Assembly (NCBI GenBank): GCA_003486675.1
Contig: DNGG01000422.1
Coordinates: 13,889-24,111, forward strand
Source of the DNA: Cyanobacteria bacterium UBA11372
GTDB taxonomy: Bacteria > Cyanobacteriota > Cyanobacteriia > Cyanobacteriales > Aerosakkonemataceae
Length of the DNA stretch: 10,223 nt
Direction: 5' to 3'
Numbering within the stretch: the first letter of the stretch is position 1; each line of letters begins with the position of its first letter. The notes below the pieces were generated by a model that was not told the DNA's origin, ran no database searches, and saw only the letters and a program-made list of their open reading frames with translations. The translations under genes and the position numbers were made by a program. Shown one piece after another: positions 1-5,336 of this stretch.

Positions 1-128
1 GCAAAATCTGGTGGTTGAGTACTGGGATGACTAAACTCAGAATTGACTGCGTAGTACTCTTCCAATCCTTGGCGGAGGGTTTGAGTGCTGTTTTTGTCGG
101 TGTAGCGGGGGCGGGGGCGATCGCTCAT
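1..128 (-). CDS. N-terminal part of an unidentified protein, cut by the window edge
   Basis: An open frame starts at an ATG whose first base is 128 and reads leftward off the window, giving 42 residues that begin MSDRPRPRYTDKNSTQTLRQ and continue GLEEYYAVNSEF. It lies divergent from the TetR-family gene with 49 bases between the starts, and the palindrome at 145-161 lies in that spacer, so it is the likely target of that regulator. The visible part is basic at first and then helix-like. The motif LRQGLEEYY faintly recalls the N-terminus of bacterial Coq4-like proteins, but this is from memory and too short to trust. No clear ribosome binding site is seen. A longer reading frame on the same strand in another frame (37-246) is proline- and arginine-rich, overlaps tetR and is not taken as a gene. 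Confidence 0.6.
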   Translation of the reverse strand, partial: MSDRPRPRYTDKNSTQTLRQGLEEYYAVNSEFSHPSTQPPDF

Positions 129-140
129 AACTCAATATTT

Positions 141-170
141 TCGATACGTAACCGTTTCGTAATTTATAAT
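141..170 (+). promoter_or_regulatory. Predicted promoter of the TetR-family gene
   Basis: A perfect TATAAT (165-170) is preceded, after 18 bases, by TCGATA (141-146), which matches four of six bases of TTGACA. Transcription would start around 176-178, at or next to the ATG at 178. No Shine-Dalgarno-like sequence precedes that ATG, so the message may be leaderless or nearly so. The palindrome at 145-161 fills most of the spacer and touches the -35 box, the geometry expected for autorepression. This is a prediction by eye. Confidence 0.45.
145..161. promoter_or_regulatory. Palindromic operator between divergent genes (probable TetR-family site)
   Basis: The 17-base sequence TACGTAACCGTTTCGTA is an inverted repeat around its central C. 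Seven of eight arm positions pair (TACG with CGTA and AAC with GTT); only the T/T pair at 149 and 157 fails. Size, symmetry and position between the tetR gene and a divergent gene fit a TetR-family operator, with one dimer or a pair of dimers across the dyad. It overlaps the predicted tetR promoter and lies 17 bases from the start of the leftward gene, so binding could silence both. Symmetry and location are seen directly; the identity of the bound protein is inferred. Confidence 0.65.
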
Positions 171-177
171 AACACTC

Positions 178-768
178 ATGAGCGAGACTGACAAAAAGCC
201 GCAGGGACGCCCTCGCAGCGCCCAATCCCATCAGGCGATTTTGCAAGCGACGTTGGAAATGCTGGCAGAAGTGGGATGCGATCGCATGAGTATAGATGCG
301 ATCGCATCCCGTGCCGGAGTCGGCAAAACCACGATTTACCGCCGCTACAAATCTAAGGAAGAACTCGTTGCCGATGCAATTGAAAGCTTAAGGGAAGAAA
401 TTGTCATCCCTGACACGGGTACTTTTTGGGGCGATATAGATGTGTTGATTGAAAATGCGGCAAAAATTACCCTGAATCCTTTGGGAAAACAAACTGTTTC
501 CATGATTATTAGCAGCGCCTCCAGTAATTCTCAATTTGCTCAAGTTTACTGGACAAAATATCTACAACATAGACGGGAAGCTTTTGCTATTGTAATTGAA
601 AGGGCAAAAGCGAGAAATGAAATTAAAGCGGATTTAGATTCGGGTTTAGTTTTCGATATGATGAGTGGAATAATGCTTTACGCACTGATTTTCCCCCCCA
701 CAACTGAAACTTGGGAAGCATATATTCGCCGCGCTTTAAATCTTTTTCTCAAAGATGTTGCAGTTTGA
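178..768 (+). CDS. TetR/AcrR-family transcriptional regulator
   Basis: This 196-residue protein is of normal length for a TetR-family repressor, a cytoplasmic dimer whose N-terminal helix-turn-helix leaves DNA when the C-terminal domain binds a ligand. The DNA-binding domain is clear. GRPRS (10-14) opens it, helix 1 follows (18-33), and the helix-turn-helix spans about 37-60 with IDAIASRAGVGKTTIYRRYK and then SKEELV, the signature part of the family. Residues 70-196 form an all-helical ligand and dimerisation domain resembling the TetR_C_11/16 group, which does not reveal the ligand. The gene is divergent from the leftward partial gene, and a palindrome lies between them. The start at 178 has no ribosome binding site but sits right at the predicted transcription start. 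The gene ends just before a repeat island that may serve as terminator. Confidence 0.93.
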   Translation: MSETDKKPQGRPRSAQSHQAILQATLEMLAEVGCDRMSIDAIASRAGVGKTTIYRRYKSKEELVADAIESLREEIVIPDTGTFWGDIDVLIENAAKITLNPLGKQTVSMIISSASSNSQFAQVYWTKYLQHRREAFAIVIERAKARNEIKADLDSGLVFDMMSGIMLYALIFPPTTETWEAYIRRALNLFLKDVAV

Positions 769-794
769 ATCAGTAGCTGTCAGGAATTATGCAA

Positions 795-844
795 AGAAAC
801 CGGGTTTCTGTGAAACTAGAAATCTACGCAGAAACCCGGTTTCT
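795..844. repeat. Inverted pair of AGAAACC-palindrome repeats
   Basis: AGAAACCGGGTTTCT (795-809) is itself a perfect palindrome around its central G. Its 16-base extension at 795-810 recurs as an exact reverse complement at 829-844, with an 18-base loop. The unit can thus fold as one long hairpin or as two small ones. The same palindrome recurs at 10048-10062 with a partial copy at 10124-10135, so it is a dispersed family in this genome. It lies 26 bases after the tetR stop and may end that transcript, although no T-run follows. Confidence 0.85.
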
Positions 845-864
845 AAACACATAAACTCATCACA

Positions 865-928
865 ATGGCGGGCGAGACGCCCACCCCACAAAACCTTCAA
901 TCTCTTGTGGGATAGGCGTCCCGCCTGT
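865..928. repeat. GC-rich imperfect inverted repeat (hairpin)
   Basis: Left arm 868-891 and right arm 905-926 pair through three blocks: GGCGGG with CCCGCC, GACGCC with GGCGTC, and CCCACAA with TTGTGGG, with a three-base insertion and a few mismatches between them. The loop is AT-rich. The motif of a GGCGGGACGCC arm joined to CCCACAA looks like a cyanobacterial dispersed hairpin repeat. It follows directly on the AGAAACC repeat, so 790-930 is a small repeat island between tetR and the Uma2 gene. A weak open frame crossing it (755-943, plus strand) is not a gene. Confidence 0.75.
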
Positions 929-967
929 CATAAAATTAATTAGATAGCTATTTTTAGATACACCAAG

Positions 968-1528
968 TTAAACAGGTAAAAATAGCTCCGACAAGGGGAT
1001 TTCAATTTCTGGGAAAGCGAGTGGTGCAATAACAGCATTATCTTGAAGAATCATTTCAGATTGATAGCCATCTGGTGTAGGATTTCGGAAGATATAAGCT
1101 TCTCGTTCAACTACATCCAAAACCCAGTATTCGGCAATATTTGCTCTAGCATAAATTGGCGCTTTTTCTTCCAGGTCGATTTGTAAGGTAGAGTAGGAAA
1201 CTTCAATTAACAGAAAGATTTCATTAGCATTGGGGTGATGGTCGCCATAAGCACCCGCATCGATACGAACTACAGCAATATCTGGTTCTGGTTCCGAGGT
1301 GGCTAAAGTAATTGGCAATTGAGTGCGAATTTCTGCTATATCCCTTAGCAGGTTTTGCAGATATCGATCAATTCGCTGGGTTGTACCAGCATGGGGTGGT
1401 GTTTGAGCGCTCATTTGAACAATTCTACCGTTCAGCAATTCAACTTTATCATTTTCGGTCAAAATGCCCGCATCAATCATCCGGTGATATTCTTCTACTG
1501 TCCAAAGTTTATCTCTTGTCGCTGTCAT
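968..1528 (-). CDS. Uma2-family (DUF820) endonuclease-like protein
   Basis: The 186-residue product has the complete Uma2 plan. There is an N-terminal WTVEEYHRM (9-17), the VELLNGRIV strand pair (29-37), then SEPEPDIAVVR (78-88) with D83, IEVSYSTLQIDLEEK (108-122) with E109 and K122, and the closing IAEYWVLDV. D83, E109 and K122 are the expected metal-binding and catalytic positions of a PD-(D/E)XK nuclease fold, so the protein is not visibly inactivated. Such proteins are present in many copies in cyanobacterial genomes; their substrate and role are largely unknown. The start at 1528 is supported by AGAGGA (plus-strand 1536-1541) seven bases upstream. It stands alone between two repeat elements. 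Another Uma2 gene at 4458-5075 is only distantly similar. Confidence 0.9.
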   Translation of the reverse strand: MTATRDKLWTVEEYHRMIDAGILTENDKVELLNGRIVQMSAQTPPHAGTTQRIDRYLQNLLRDIAEIRTQLPITLATSEPEPDIAVVRIDAGAYGDHHPNANEIFLLIEVSYSTLQIDLEEKAPIYARANIAEYWVLDVVEREAYIFRNPTPDGYQSEMILQDNAVIAPLAFPEIEIPLSELFLPV

Positions 1529-1572
1529 AAAATAATCCTCTCGTCTCTTAGTCTATTTTGACATTCAATCCA

Positions 1573-1608
1573 AGGTTCGTAGTAGCGCTTCAGCGCTACT
1601 ACGAACCT
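1573..1608. repeat. Perfect 17-bp hairpin repeat
   Basis: The arms AGGTTCGTAGTAGCGCT (1573-1589) and its exact reverse complement (1592-1608) are separated by only two bases, giving a near-continuous 36-base palindrome. It starts five bases past the stop codon of the leftward kinase fusion gene and lies upstream of the leftward Uma2 gene. On the minus strand it could act as a terminator or RNA-stabilising stem for the fusion gene. There is no long T-run after it, so the terminator role is only a suggestion. Its perfection and form suggest a dispersed cyanobacterial repeat. Confidence 0.85.
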
Positions 1609-1613
1609 AAAAA

Positions 1614-2885
1614 TTAAGGTTTGGGAACCAAAACCGTTAAGCCTCCAGGGATGCATTCAATATCTATCGGAGTTGTGCCGATAATTTCTCCATCTAATAC
1701 TACTTTTTGCGGTGGATTTGTTTTTACTTTCATCCGCTTAGCGCAAAGGTGGACAACATTCTGATGTTCGACGCCTGTTTTAATTAAAGCTGCTCCTAAC
1801 ATTCTGAGCATTCCTGTAATTGCTTGCAGCTTGGTTTCTGCTGCGGCAATTGTTACGTCTAAAAGTCCATCATCGGAAATAACTTGCCCTCCTCCTTGTG
1901 CTAAAATTGAGGTAATCGGTGCGGTATTGGCAACGGTAATTGCCCCTGCTTGCAACTGATGGACTTCTCCTTCAATATCAATTTCAGTTTCAAACAATTC
2001 TTGGGTATCTAATTGCTGCCATCCTGCCATTAAATAAGCTAGGGGACCCCACTGATCTTTTAACTCGCGACTGGCTTTTTCTACTGTTTCGGCTTCGTAG
2101 CCAATTCCTGCTAGTAAAATCATCGGCATTCCGTTACAACGCGCGGCATCGACAACGCGAGTGTATCCGCCTAAAATTACTTGACAGGCGCTTCTAATGG
2201 GTGCGATCGCTGCTGAAATTCCCAACGCCACCGAAAATGCATTCGCCGTCCCTCTGGGAATAATTCCTAAAGGTATTCCCGTGCCAATTAATGCACCCGC
2301 AACTGCGGAAACTGTCCCATCCCCACCAGATGCGATAATAATGTCGGCTTTGGCTGCGATCGCATCTTGCACCAACTGCACCGGATCTGTATCTTTGCTG
2401 GTTAAATGAACGTGCAAGTGCATCTGCGGGTAAAGCAATTGTTGTATTAAAGAAAGGTCTTGTTCCGCATTTCCCTGTCCCGAAACCGGATTAAATATTA
2501 AATGAGCAACTTGAGTTTTTTCTAAACCCGCAACTATCGCTTCTGCCGTCGCTAAATTAGTAGCAAGCGGCACGTTATGGACGTTGCAAATACGTAAAAG
2601 TGCCTGAATATCCGGTTCGTGGGGTTGGGCATATAAAGGATCTACTAGAAAAATCACCGCGACAACTTTACCCCCAGCAACTTGTGCCGCAATTTGCGCG
2701 TCTCCTCCCATTGGTCCAGATAACATTTGTTCGACGGGCAATTTGGTAGCATTTTGAATCCGCCCTCCCGTTGTACTCGTAGCAATTAATTTGTAACGAC
2801 TCAGTACAAGTGCGTGTTGCTTTGCGAAGTTGACGATATCATCTTTCTTGCGATCGTGGGCAATTAGCGCAATTGTTGCAGGCAT
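1614..2885 (-). CDS. Methylglyoxal synthase domain fused to YegS/DAGK-type lipid kinase
   Basis: The 423-residue product has two enzyme domains. Residues 3-120 match methylglyoxal synthase, which converts dihydroxyacetone phosphate to methylglyoxal and phosphate. Compared with the remembered E. coli MgsA sequence, every key residue is present at a constant offset of nine: H10-D11, LSGPMGGD with catalytic D62, D82, H89 and D92. Residues 126-423 form a diacylglycerol kinase catalytic domain of the YegS/DgkB type: FNPVSGQGN (131-139), the nucleotide-binding SGGDGT (186-191), IIPRGTANAF (208-217), DDGLLDV and a C-terminal LDGE. This half should phosphorylate a lipid at the membrane, but the substrate is not shown. 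The bacterial free-standing MgsA has about 150 residues, so this is a true fusion in one unbroken frame. Its start is 43 bases from the divergent LpxB-like gene; no clear ribosome binding site is visible. A hairpin follows its stop. Confidence 0.9.
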   Translation of the reverse strand: MPATIALIAHDRKKDDIVNFAKQHALVLSRYKLIATSTTGGRIQNATKLPVEQMLSGPMGGDAQIAAQVAGGKVVAVIFLVDPLYAQPHEPDIQALLRICNVHNVPLATNLATAEAIVAGLEKTQVAHLIFNPVSGQGNAEQDLSLIQQLLYPQMHLHVHLTSKDTDPVQLVQDAIAAKADIIIASGGDGTVSAVAGALIGTGIPLGIIPRGTANAFSVALGISAAIAPIRSACQVILGGYTRVVDAARCNGMPMILLAGIGYEAETVEKASRELKDQWGPLAYLMAGWQQLDTQELFETEIDIEGEVHQLQAGAITVANTAPITSILAQGGGQVISDDGLLDVTIAAAETKLQAITGMLRMLGAALIKTGVEHQNVVHLCAKRMKVKTNPPQKVVLDGEIIGTTPIDIECIPGGLTVLVPKP

Positions 2886-2896
2886 AGGCGTAATTT

Positions 2897-2925
2897 GAGA
2901 TTTTAGATTTTAGTTTTTAGATTGG
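2897..2925. repeat. AT-rich GATTTTA repeat in the divergent spacer
   Basis: The 43-base spacer between the two divergent starts (2886-2928) is mostly made of GATTTTAGATTTTAG followed by a degenerate copy. On the minus strand this gives two TAAAAT hexamers (2905-2900 and 2912-2907), each matching five of six bases of a -10 box, suitably close to the fusion gene start. Related copies occur at 5304-5331 and 9026-9051. No good -35 box or ribosome binding site was found for either gene here, so promoters are unresolved. Confidence 0.55.
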
Positions 2926-2928
2926 GTA

Positions 2929-4209
2929 ATGGCAATGAACGGCGAACAATTTGATATTGTAATTCTTTCTAACGGCCCTGGGGAGGTGACAACTTGGGTG
3001 CGTCCCGTCGTACAATCGTTGCGGCAACAGTTGGGGGAAGATCGGGATCGAGTACGCATTTCGGTGGTATTATCTCCTTGTCCGAATGCGACTGGCAAGG
3101 AAGATGCGATCGCAAGTTCCTACCCACAAGTAGATCGCGTACAGGCAGCGGAGCATTTTTTCCCATTTCTACTATCGGGCAAAACAGCAGAAAATTGGGA
3201 TTGGCGCGACAAAGGTGTCGTTCTCTTCCTCGGCGGCGACCAATTTTATACTGTCATCATCGGCAAGCGCTTAGGATATCGTAGCGTCGTTTACGCCGAA
3301 TGGGACGCCCGCTGGCACAATTGGATCGATCGCTTTGGCGTCATGAAATCAGAAATTGCTGCCACAGCAGCGCCAAAATATGCCCATAAATTTACCGTCG
3401 TCGGCGACTTAATGGCAGAAGCAACTAGCCAAGAGTTATCCCAATTACCCATTACCGATTACCCATTACCAGAATTAATTGGACTACTACCCGGATCGAA
3501 ACCCGCCAAATTAGCCCAGGGTGTACCTCTGTGTTTAGCGATCGCACAACGCATCCACGCTGTGCGCCCTCAAACTCGTTTTGTGATTCCCGTCGCCCCC
3601 ACTTTAGACCTCAAAACTTTAGCTCGTTTTGCCGATCCAAATCAAAATCCTTTAATTCAACAATTTGGATGGGGAAGTGGCGAATTAATTATCCCTGCTA
3701 ACTCAGACTCTCCATTCCTCAAAACTACTACTGGTTTGCGCGTCGAATTGTTTACCCAGTTTCCCGCTTACGATTTATTATCTCAATGTCGCCTTTGCCT
3801 CACTACAGTAGGAGCAAATACCGCCGAATTGGGTTCCTTAGCAGTCCCGATGATAGTTCTATTACCAACTCAGCAATTAGATGCCATGCGTTCTTGGGAT
3901 GGTTTGCCTGGTTTATTGGCAAATTTGCCCGGAATTGGTTCTGTTTTTGCTAAAGCGATTAACTCGTTAGTATTGCGACAAGGACGCTTATTTGCATGGC
4001 CTAATAAATGGGCAAATGCAGAAATTGTCCCCGAAATAGTCGGAAATCTCCAACCTGAAGATATAGCAAACTTAGTTATCGATTATTTAGAGCATCCCCA
4101 AAAGTTAGCAGAAATGCGTTCTAACCTTCGCCATGTCCGAGGAAAACCAGGTGCAGCACAAAAACTCGCTCAAATAGTTTCTGAAGAATTGCTAATTGCT
4201 AATTGCTAA
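2929..4209 (+). CDS. Lipid-A-disaccharide-synthase-related (LpxB-like) protein
   Basis: The 426-residue protein resembles the cyanobacterial LpxB-related family (the TIGR03492 type, from memory), a distant relative of the glycosyltransferase that joins UDP-2,3-diacylglucosamine to lipid X. Features are LSNGPGEV (13-20) in the first Rossmann strand and loop, FLGGDQFYTVIIGKRLGYRS in the middle of the N-terminal half, GLLPGSKPAK (185-194) matching the LLPGSR loop of LpxB, and TTVGANTAEL (292-301) followed by VPMIVLLPTQ, matching the donor-binding ASGTATLE region. Known LpxB proteins are somewhat shorter (about 380 residues). The family is conserved in cyanobacteria besides a true LpxB, and its acceptor is unknown, so a glycosyltransferase role is inferred. 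The start at 2929 (alternative ATG at 2935) has no obvious ribosome binding site. The last five residues, LIANC, and the stop are encoded within a heptanucleotide repeat. Confidence 0.85.
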   Translation: MAMNGEQFDIVILSNGPGEVTTWVRPVVQSLRQQLGEDRDRVRISVVLSPCPNATGKEDAIASSYPQVDRVQAAEHFFPFLLSGKTAENWDWRDKGVVLFLGGDQFYTVIIGKRLGYRSVVYAEWDARWHNWIDRFGVMKSEIAATAAPKYAHKFTVVGDLMAEATSQELSQLPITDYPLPELIGLLPGSKPAKLAQGVPLCLAIAQRIHAVRPQTRFVIPVAPTLDLKTLARFADPNQNPLIQQFGWGSGELIIPANSDSPFLKTTTGLRVELFTQFPAYDLLSQCRLCLTTVGANTAELGSLAVPMIVLLPTQQLDAMRSWDGLPGLLANLPGIGSVFAKAINSLVLRQGRLFAWPNKWANAEIVPEIVGNLQPEDIANLVIDYLEHPQKLAEMRSNLRHVRGKPGAAQKLAQIVSEELLIANC

Positions 4210-4242
4210 TTGCTAATTGCTAATTGCTAATTGCTAATTGCT
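4187..4242. repeat. Tandem heptanucleotide repeat, eight copies of AATTGCT
   Basis: Eight exact head-to-tail copies of AATTGCT run from 4187 to 4242, followed by a decayed ATTGCC. The first three copies and the start of the fourth encode the C-terminus and TAA stop (4207-4209) of the LpxB-like gene; the rest is non-coding. Because the stop arises as soon as three copies and two bases have been read, adding or losing whole copies leaves the protein unchanged while at least three remain. Short heptamer tandem repeats (STRRs) are known from filamentous cyanobacteria, where copy number varies by slippage. Confidence 0.95.
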
Positions 4243-4457
4243 ATTGCCAGAGAGTAGCCATTAGCAACTAGCTATTACAACCAATTGCAAGCGAGTCAAC
4301 GAAAGCCTTATGGCTTCGTTTGTGTAGCGACACGGCATCAGAGATATCTCGGAAAACAGATAACATTAATAGTGGCGTGTCCCGGCTTCTGATTATGGAT
4401 AATCGACCGAACACCATATTACACAACCGTTGCTTAAAGATATGATATAAGTTGCTT
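4243..4457. other. Intergenic stretch between convergent genes
   Basis: This lies between the ends of the rightward LpxB-like gene and the leftward Uma2 gene. It contains the weak hairpin at 4298-4320, the palindrome GAGATATCTC at about 4341-4350 and two ACACG/CGTGT half-motifs near 4330 and 4376. No coding frame or RNA gene is recognised. Confidence 0.5.
4298..4320 (+). terminator. Possible terminator hairpin after the LpxB-like gene
   Basis: AACGAAAGCC (4298-4307) pairs with GGCTTCGTT (4312-4320) around a TTAT loop, with one bulged A. It is followed by TGTGT rather than a run of T, so it is at best a weak intrinsic terminator. It lies between convergent genes, where a terminator is expected. 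Confidence 0.3.
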
Positions 4458-5075
4458 TTATAATCCTGCTTGAAAAATCTGCTTAGCCGTCAATTTCAAC
4501 TCCGAAAATGCAGGCGACTCAATCTGGTCATCTTCTCTAAACTGCTTGACTTCATATTCCCCATCCACCAATTTATAAACCGATAGGGTGGCGCGCTTAG
4601 GGTTACCAATAAATTTATGACCGCCCAAACCAAGATAATCTACAATCCAATATTCAGGAATTCCCATTTCTTCATATTCCGCCAGCTTGATGTAGTAATC
4701 ATCTCGCCAATTGGTGCTGACAACCTCTACAGCAAGGCGCACAGAACTACCCATCGTGATGATTGATTCTCTTTTCCACCGGGGTTCGTTTAAAAGTGCA
4801 GGTCGATCTAACACCAGCACATCTGGTTTAAAACCTGATTCGTTACGGATGGGTTTCAGTAGGTAGTCACCAGGGATAGAGTAGGGTAATTCGCAACGGT
4901 CAATTTCAACTGCTAGTTTTAAACTGATGAAACCCGTAACGTCAGAGTGGTCACCTGTAGGATTAGGCATTTCAACGATTGTCCCGTTATATAGTTCATA
5001 GCGATGTTCTGAGTTCTCTGGATACCAGGCGACGAACTCATCAAACGTGACCGATTTAGGTATGGCTTGAATCAT
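4458..5075 (-). CDS. Uma2-family (DUF820) endonuclease-like protein, second copy
   Basis: The 205-residue product carries the Uma2 layout: FDEFVAWYPEN (11-21), YELYNGTIVEM (26-36), FKPDVLVLD (82-90) with D85, LAVEVVSTNWRDDYYIK (114-130) with E117 and K130, and IPEYWIVDYLGLGG near residue 145. D85, E117 and K130 are the putative PD-(D/E)XK active-site residues and all are present. An insertion at about 91-108 (RPALLNEPRWKRES) before the E-containing strand makes it longer than the copy at 968-1528. It belongs to a different Uma2 subgroup, so the two are not a recent duplication. The start at 5075 is supported by AAAGGAAC (plus-strand 5081-5088) about seven bases upstream. Substrate and biological role are unknown, as for the family in general. 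Confidence 0.9.
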   Translation of the reverse strand: MIQAIPKSVTFDEFVAWYPENSEHRYELYNGTIVEMPNPTGDHSDVTGFISLKLAVEIDRCELPYSIPGDYLLKPIRNESGFKPDVLVLDRPALLNEPRWKRESIITMGSSVRLAVEVVSTNWRDDYYIKLAEYEEMGIPEYWIVDYLGLGGHKFIGNPKRATLSVYKLVDGEYEVKQFREDDQIESPAFSELKLTAKQIFQAGL

Positions 5076-5164
5076 AATTTGTTCCTTTGGTTTGGTCAGT
5101 TGAAATGCTTGAGGGTGCAGCTACCTACCTCTTGGAAAATGGTGAAAAATTTTTTCTAAAACAC

Positions 5165-5193
5165 TAGACTTGGATAATTTTTTTTGCTATAAT
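5165..5193 (+). promoter_or_regulatory. Predicted rightward promoter without an obvious gene
   Basis: TAGACT (5165-5170, four of six bases of TTGACA), a 17-base spacer with a T-run, and a perfect TATAAT (5188-5193) form a credible sigma-70-type promoter pointing right. Downstream there is only a 16-codon reading frame starting with the ATG at 5201 before the 3' end of the leftward membrane-protein gene. Any transcript would be a small RNA or run antisense into that gene. The region is AT-rich, so chance is possible. Confidence 0.4.
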
Positions 5194-5303
5194 AAATTCG
5201 ATGAGGAAGAACTATCTTAAAATATTTATTTGGCACAGATTTCGATTATGATAATAATACCATAAAACAAGCGATCGCACAATCCCACCCCACCCACTTC
5301 TCC

Positions 5304-5331
5304 ATCTAAAATCTGCAATCTAAAATCTGCA
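5304..5331. repeat. Two tandem copies of ATCTAAAATCTGCA
   Basis: The 14-base unit ATCTAAAATCTGCA occurs twice without a gap (5304-5317 and 5318-5331), directly downstream of the stop of the leftward membrane-protein gene. It is related in reverse orientation to the GATTTTA repeats at 2897-2925 and 9026-9051. The rest of 5076-5336 holds the orphan promoter at 5165-5193 and no gene. Confidence 0.85.
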
Positions 5332-5336
5332 ATTCC

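Noticed and set aside
795..844. Possible CRISPR-like array from repeated AGAAACC palindromes
   Set aside because: Only two inverted copies exist with one loop, with no regular direct repeats or spacers.
755..943. 62-codon plus-strand frame after tetR
   Set aside because: It overlaps the tetR end and runs through two hairpin repeats, which explains its odd composition.
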